A stretch of 64,000 bases of DNA. It comes from Fibrella rubiginis (GTDB lineage: Bacteria > Bacteroidota > Bacteroidia > Cytophagales > Spirosomataceae). The stretch is from NCBI RefSeq assembly GCF_017353185.1, contig NZ_JAFMYV010000017.1, positions 62,001 through 126,000 on the forward strand, given 5' to 3'. The notes beneath the pieces are model-generated. The model was not told where the DNA came from, made no database searches, and worked only from the letters and a program-made list of their open reading frames with translations. A program made the translations under genes and the position numbers. Shown piece by piece: positions 61,264 through 64,000 of the stretch. Each line of letters begins with the position of its first letter. Position 1 is the stretch's first letter.

Positions 61264-61297
61264 TTGCAACAATCCGATTGATGGTTGCAACAGTCCG
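61264..61297 (+). promoter_or_regulatory. Direct-repeat operator for the adjacent AraC regulator
   Basis: TTGCAACAATCCG (61264-61276) and TTGCAACAGTCCG (61285-61297) are 12-of-13 identical and start exactly 21 bp apart, two turns of the helix. Direct half-sites at this period are the usual AraC-family arrangement. A near -7 element, GACCTTTG (61313-61320), lies 15 bp downstream and 35 nt before the SDR start, as expected for an activator site. Confidence 0.7.
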
Positions 61298-61354
61298 GCT
61301 TTGGGTAGGGCAGACCTTTGTGGCGTAGTTATTCATATCCCAAATGTCTGTCAC

Positions 61355-62116
61355 ATGGCAACTCCAAAACTAGCACTCGTCACCGGCGGCAGCCGCGGAC
61401 TGGGCAAAAACATGGCCCTTAGCCTGGCCAAAAAAGGCATCAACGTGGTATTGACCTACCACAGCAACCAAGCCGAAGCGCAGGCTACCATTGCTGAGAT
61501 TGAAGCACTGGGCCAAAAAGCCGCTGCCCTTCAGCTAGACACCAGCAACGTCAGCAGTTTCAACGCCTTCTTCGACGGGTTTGTCACGACGCTGAAAAAT
61601 ACGTTCGGCACCGATCATTTCGATTTTTTGATCAACAATGCCGGTACAGCCGTTTACGCGCCTTTCGCTGACACTGAAGAATCTGACTTCGACCACCTGA
61701 TGAACATCCATTTCAAGGGTGTCTTTTTTCTGACGCAGAAAGCCTTGCCGCTCCTTAATGACGGCGGACGCATCATTAATATCTCGACGGGACTGGCCCG
61801 GTTTGTGGGCGTGGGCTACGCGGCTTATGCCAGCATGAAAGGAGCCATCGAAACGCTCTCCCGCTACATGGCGCAAGAACTGGGCAGTCGGCAAATAACG
61901 GTCAACGTGGTGGCTCCCGGTGCTATCGAAACCGATTTTGGTGGGGGTGTGGTGCGCGACAATCCGGAGATAAACAAGCATTTGGCCCAACTAACGGCAC
62001 TTGGTCGTGTGGGCCTGCCCGACGACGTTGGCGGCGTGGTGGCATTCCTGTGCAGCAACGACGCGCACTGGATCAACGGGCAACGCATTGAAGTATCGGG
62101 TGGCCATCGTCTGTAG
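61355..62116 (+). CDS. Short-chain dehydrogenase/reductase, 3-ketoacyl reductase-like
   Basis: A 253-residue SDR from the ATG at 61355. The cofactor motif TGGSRGLG is at 10-17, DFLINNAGTAVYAPFADTEE has the NNAG, the catalytic Ser is in IINISTGLARFVG, the Tyr-x3-Lys is in YASMKGAIETLSRYMAQELG, and it ends in NGQRIEVSGGHRL. NADPH use is likely from the Ser-Arg after the first Gly pair. The substrate is unknown. The ATG is 109 nt after the AraC gene with the direct-repeat operator between, so it is probably AraC-controlled. Frames starting upstream (61301) cross the likely promoter. Confidence 0.9.
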   Translation: MATPKLALVTGGSRGLGKNMALSLAKKGINVVLTYHSNQAEAQATIAEIEALGQKAAALQLDTSNVSSFNAFFDGFVTTLKNTFGTDHFDFLINNAGTAVYAPFADTEESDFDHLMNIHFKGVFFLTQKALPLLNDGGRIINISTGLARFVGVGYAAYASMKGAIETLSRYMAQELGSRQITVNVVAPGAIETDFGGGVVRDNPEINKHLAQLTALGRVGLPDDVGGVVAFLCSNDAHWINGQRIEVSGGHRL

Positions 62117-62155
62117 TTTTACGTTTTGTCAGTGTATACATCATAGTCGAATTCC

Positions 62156-62887
62156 ATGAAACTTACGCAAAACACGATATTGGTTACCGGCGGTGGCGCG
62201 GGTATTGGTCTGGCCCTAACCGAACGATTCCATGCGGCGGGCAATACCGTGCTGATCTGTGGACGGGATGCAGCCAAACTGCAAGCCGCTGCCAACCGCC
62301 TGCCCGGCCTGCGCACGCTGGTCTGCGACGTGGCCAAACCTGCGGAACGTCAGCGGCTGTTTGAGTGGGCCATTTCCGAGGCTCCGCAACTGAATGTGCT
62401 GCTCAACAACGCGGGTATTCAGCGGGAAGTACAGCTTGGCGAGGCAGATGAAGACTGGGAAACCCGGGCCGTTGAGATTGCTATTAATTTCGAAGCGCCC
62501 ATTCATCTGGTCTCCCTGTTTACCCGGCACTTGCAGCAGCAGACCAACCCCGTTATCATGAACGTATCGTCGGGGCTGGCGTTTGCTCCCATAGCGCGGA
62601 TTCCCATCTACAGTGCCACCAAAGCAGCCATCCATTCCTACACACAGTCGTTGCGTCGTCAGTTAGCCCACACACCGGTGCAGGTAATCGAGATCATTCC
62701 GCCGGCGGTACACACCAACCTCGGCGGCACTGACCATTCGTTTGGTGTAGCCGTGGATGAATACACCGATAGTGTTATGGAACAGTTAGCTACTGATAGT
62801 CAAGAGATTGTGTATCAAATATCAGCAAAGTTAAGTCAGTCATCGCGCGCCGAACTCGACATGATGTTCGAGCGGATGAACGGGTAA
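62156..62887 (+). CDS. Short-chain dehydrogenase/reductase, DltE-like
   Basis: A 243-residue SDR with cofactor motif TGGGAGIG (11-18), LNVLLNNAGIQREVQL, the Ser in IMNVSSGLAFAPIARI, Tyr-x3-Lys in IYSATKAAIHSYTQSLRRQL, and the ending SSRAELDMMFERMNG, as in the DltE group of oxidoreductases. It follows the first SDR after 39 nt on the same strand, so both probably belong to the AraC-controlled unit. The physiological substrate is unknown. Confidence 0.88.
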   Translation: MKLTQNTILVTGGGAGIGLALTERFHAAGNTVLICGRDAAKLQAAANRLPGLRTLVCDVAKPAERQRLFEWAISEAPQLNVLLNNAGIQREVQLGEADEDWETRAVEIAINFEAPIHLVSLFTRHLQQQTNPVIMNVSSGLAFAPIARIPIYSATKAAIHSYTQSLRRQLAHTPVQVIEIIPPAVHTNLGGTDHSFGVAVDEYTDSVMEQLATDSQEIVYQISAKLSQSSRAELDMMFERMNG

Positions 62888-62899
62888 AAATTTCCGTAG

Positions 62900-62907
62900 T
62901 ACCTTTG
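62900..62907 (+). promoter_or_regulatory. -7 promoter element for the TPP-riboswitch transcript
   Basis: TACCTTTG is an exact TAnnTTTG match directly after the SDR stop. Transcription would begin about 62914, at the 5' edge of the aptamer. Confidence 0.55.
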
Positions 62908-62917
62908 CACCGTTAAT

Positions 62918-63000
62918 CTTACAGGGGTGCCTTATAACAACGGGCTGAGATTATACCCATAGAACCTGATGCGGATAATGCCGCCGAAGGGAACGTAAAA
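62918..63000 (+). ncRNA. TPP (THI-element) riboswitch
   Basis: All conserved thiamine-pyrophosphate aptamer blocks appear in order: CAGGGGTGCC, GGGCTGAGA, ATACCC, GAACCTGATGCGG, ATAATGCCG and CGAAGGGAA. P1 could pair TTAC near 62919 with GTAA near 62995. Binding of thiamine pyrophosphate should lower expression of the TonB-dependent receptor at 63156. A long hairpin follows at once. Confidence 0.93.
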
Positions 63001-63001
63001 T

Positions 63002-63096
63002 GAGTTTAATGTCTAAAGTCTAATGCCTAAAGTTGCTTCGCTAGTTATTGTAGCTAGCGAAGCAACTTTAGACATTAGACATTAAACCTTAAACTT
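63002..63096. repeat. 95-bp palindromic element between TPP aptamer and receptor gene
   Basis: Arms of 43 nt (63002-63044 and 63054-63096) pair at 38 positions around a 9-nt loop, with a perfect inner 16 (AAAGTTGCTTCGCTAG). It has the same GTTTAA/GTCTAA/GCTTCGC make-up as the elements at 5584 and 59067. It starts 2 nt after the aptamer, where an expression platform is expected. Confidence 0.85.
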
Positions 63097-63155
63097 CCTT
63101 CTTCCACCAAGATAGGCCTCGGCCCCTAAGCCTTTCGTAAACCGTTTGAGTCGTC

Positions 63156-64000
63156 ATGACCAACGCTACGACCTATCGTTTCGCTGCCACACTGCTGCTG
63201 TGGTGCCTGTTTCACCTGCCCACCTGGGCGCAACAAATCACGACACTTTCCGGCACCGTCCGGGACCTCGGCGGTGGGGGCTTACCCGGTGTCGCTATCA
63301 CGCTCGATGGTTCGCTGAAGGGCACCAATACCGACGCTAACGGGGCGTTTTTGTTAACAAACCTTCGACCCGGAACGTACCATATTCGCGCCTCTATGGT
63401 GGGCTACGATGCTGTTGATCAGGGTGTTAGTTTGCCTCTGAACAGACCGTTGATCCTGTCGCTACGGCAGAGCGACGTAGTAATGGACGAGGTGGTTGTA
63501 CTGGCTACGCGGGCGGGCGAAAAATCGGCGATTGCCTACACCGACGTGACTAAGCGCGACCTGGTAAAGCTCAACCTGGGGCAGGATTTGCCTCTGCTGC
63601 TCAACTTTACACCCTCAGTTGTGACCACGTCTGATGCCGGTGCGGGCGTAGGCTACACGGGTATCCGCATCCGTGGGTCCGATGCCACGCGGGTGAACGT
63701 TACGCTCAACGGCATTCCGTATAACGACGCCGAATCGCAGGGGACGTACTGGGTAAACATGCCTGACTTCGCGTCGTCGGTCAACAGTGTGCAGATTCAG
63801 CGGGGCGTGGGTACGTCTACCAATGGAGCCGGGGCGTTTGGCGCGAGCGTGAACGTGCAAACCAACGCGCTCCAGAAAGATCCCTATGCCGAAGTAAACC
63901 TGTCGGGTGGCAGCTTCAACACGCGCCGCGCCACGGTGCAGGCGGGTACTGGTCTCATGTCAGGGCACTTCGTGGTCGATGCCCGGCTGTCGAAAATAGC
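63156..64000 (+). CDS. TonB-dependent receptor, probable thiamine transporter (5' part)
   Basis: An open frame from the ATG at 63156 to the window end, at least 281 codons. Signal peptide TLLLWCLFHLPTWA, CarboxypepD-reg-like domain (LSGTVRDLGGGGLPGVAITL to GTYHIRASMVGYDA), the TonB-box region MDEVVVLATRAGEK, and the plug (GIRIRGSDATRVNVTLNGIP, INSVQIQRGVGTSTNGAGAFG-like). A TPP riboswitch controls it, so the likely cargo is thiamine or a derivative, as established for riboswitch-controlled TonB receptors in Bacteroides. Inner-membrane PnuT and thiamine kinase genes may follow beyond the window. Confidence 0.9.
   Translation, partial: MTNATTYRFAATLLLWCLFHLPTWAQQITTLSGTVRDLGGGGLPGVAITLDGSLKGTNTDANGAFLLTNLRPGTYHIRASMVGYDAVDQGVSLPLNRPLILSLRQSDVVMDEVVVLATRAGEKSAIAYTDVTKRDLVKLNLGQDLPLLLNFTPSVVTTSDAGAGVGYTGIRIRGSDATRVNVTLNGIPYNDAESQGTYWVNMPDFASSVNSVQIQRGVGTSTNGAGAFGASVNVQTNALQKDPYAEVNLSGGSFNTRRATVQAGTGLMSGHFVVDARLSKI

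Noticed and set aside
1-64000. CRISPR arrays, tRNA or rRNA genes, prophage or integrative elements
   Set aside because: No regularly spaced direct repeats, cloverleaf sequences, rRNA segments, integrases or phage structural genes were recognised on either strand.

Overview
The window reads as chromosome of a Bacteroidota bacterium of the order Cytophagales, most like Spirosoma, Fibrella or Rudanella. The signs are SusC/SusD outer-membrane pairs, four TonB-dependent receptors, an ECF sigma/FecR pair, a type IX secretion C-terminal domain, a DUF4249 lipoprotein, and starts preceded by the Bacteroidota -7 promoter element TAnnTTTG rather than Shine-Dalgarno sequences. Genus is an inference. I see no rRNA or tRNA gene, CRISPR array, insertion sequence or prophage.

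Region 1 (40-17112, all on the minus strand) is a 16-gene branched-chain amino acid block. Read in the direction of transcription it is ilvD, a VapB/VapC-like pair, a methyltransferase, ilvB, ilvN, a polytopic membrane protein, ilvC, a paralogous membrane protein, an AraC-type regulator, leuC, leuD, a citramalate synthase (cimA), leuB, a small lipoprotein, and leuA. It covers every step from pyruvate to the three branched 2-keto acids, with isoleucine carbon apparently coming through citramalate. No aminotransferase is present. A 14-bp palindrome, AGCGAAATTTCGCT, lies just before ilvD and a near copy lies before leuA. Long hairpins fill several gaps inside the block.

Region 2 (17.3-32.1 kb) holds a small membrane protein, a secreted GH13 amylase-like enzyme, uridine kinase, and a five-gene nutrient-uptake locus: ECF sigma, FecR, SusC with an STN signalling domain, SusD, and a large FG-GAP/UnbV lipoprotein. 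The last gene carries an in-frame hairpin insertion.

Region 3 (32-50.9 kb) holds a DUF4249/TonB-receptor pair, a TraB/GumN-like protein, tandem PPK2 kinases, msrA, a mannose-1-phosphate guanylyltransferase, a TonB receptor with an alanine-rich insert, a T9SS-exported protein, upp, an outer-membrane barrel protein coupled to gmhA, and several secreted or lipoprotein genes.

Region 4 (50.9-55.1 kb) holds an APH-type kinase and an ACAD10/11-type acyl-CoA dehydrogenase (probably 4-hydroxyacid catabolism), split by a frameshifted nucleotidyltransferase and its small partner, then an orphan XisI-like gene and a HigA-like fragment.

Region 5 (55.1-64.0 kb) holds PBP1C, an M28 peptidase, a metallo-beta-lactamase-fold lipoprotein, an AraC regulator with a probable direct-repeat operator before two SDR genes, and a TPP riboswitch in front of a TonB receptor that runs off the right edge.

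The best leads for something undescribed are the two paralogous membrane proteins flanking ilvC, the ilvD/leuA palindrome, the family of long palindromic elements (one inside a coding sequence, one next to the TPP aptamer), and the 21-bp-spaced direct repeats at 61264-61297.
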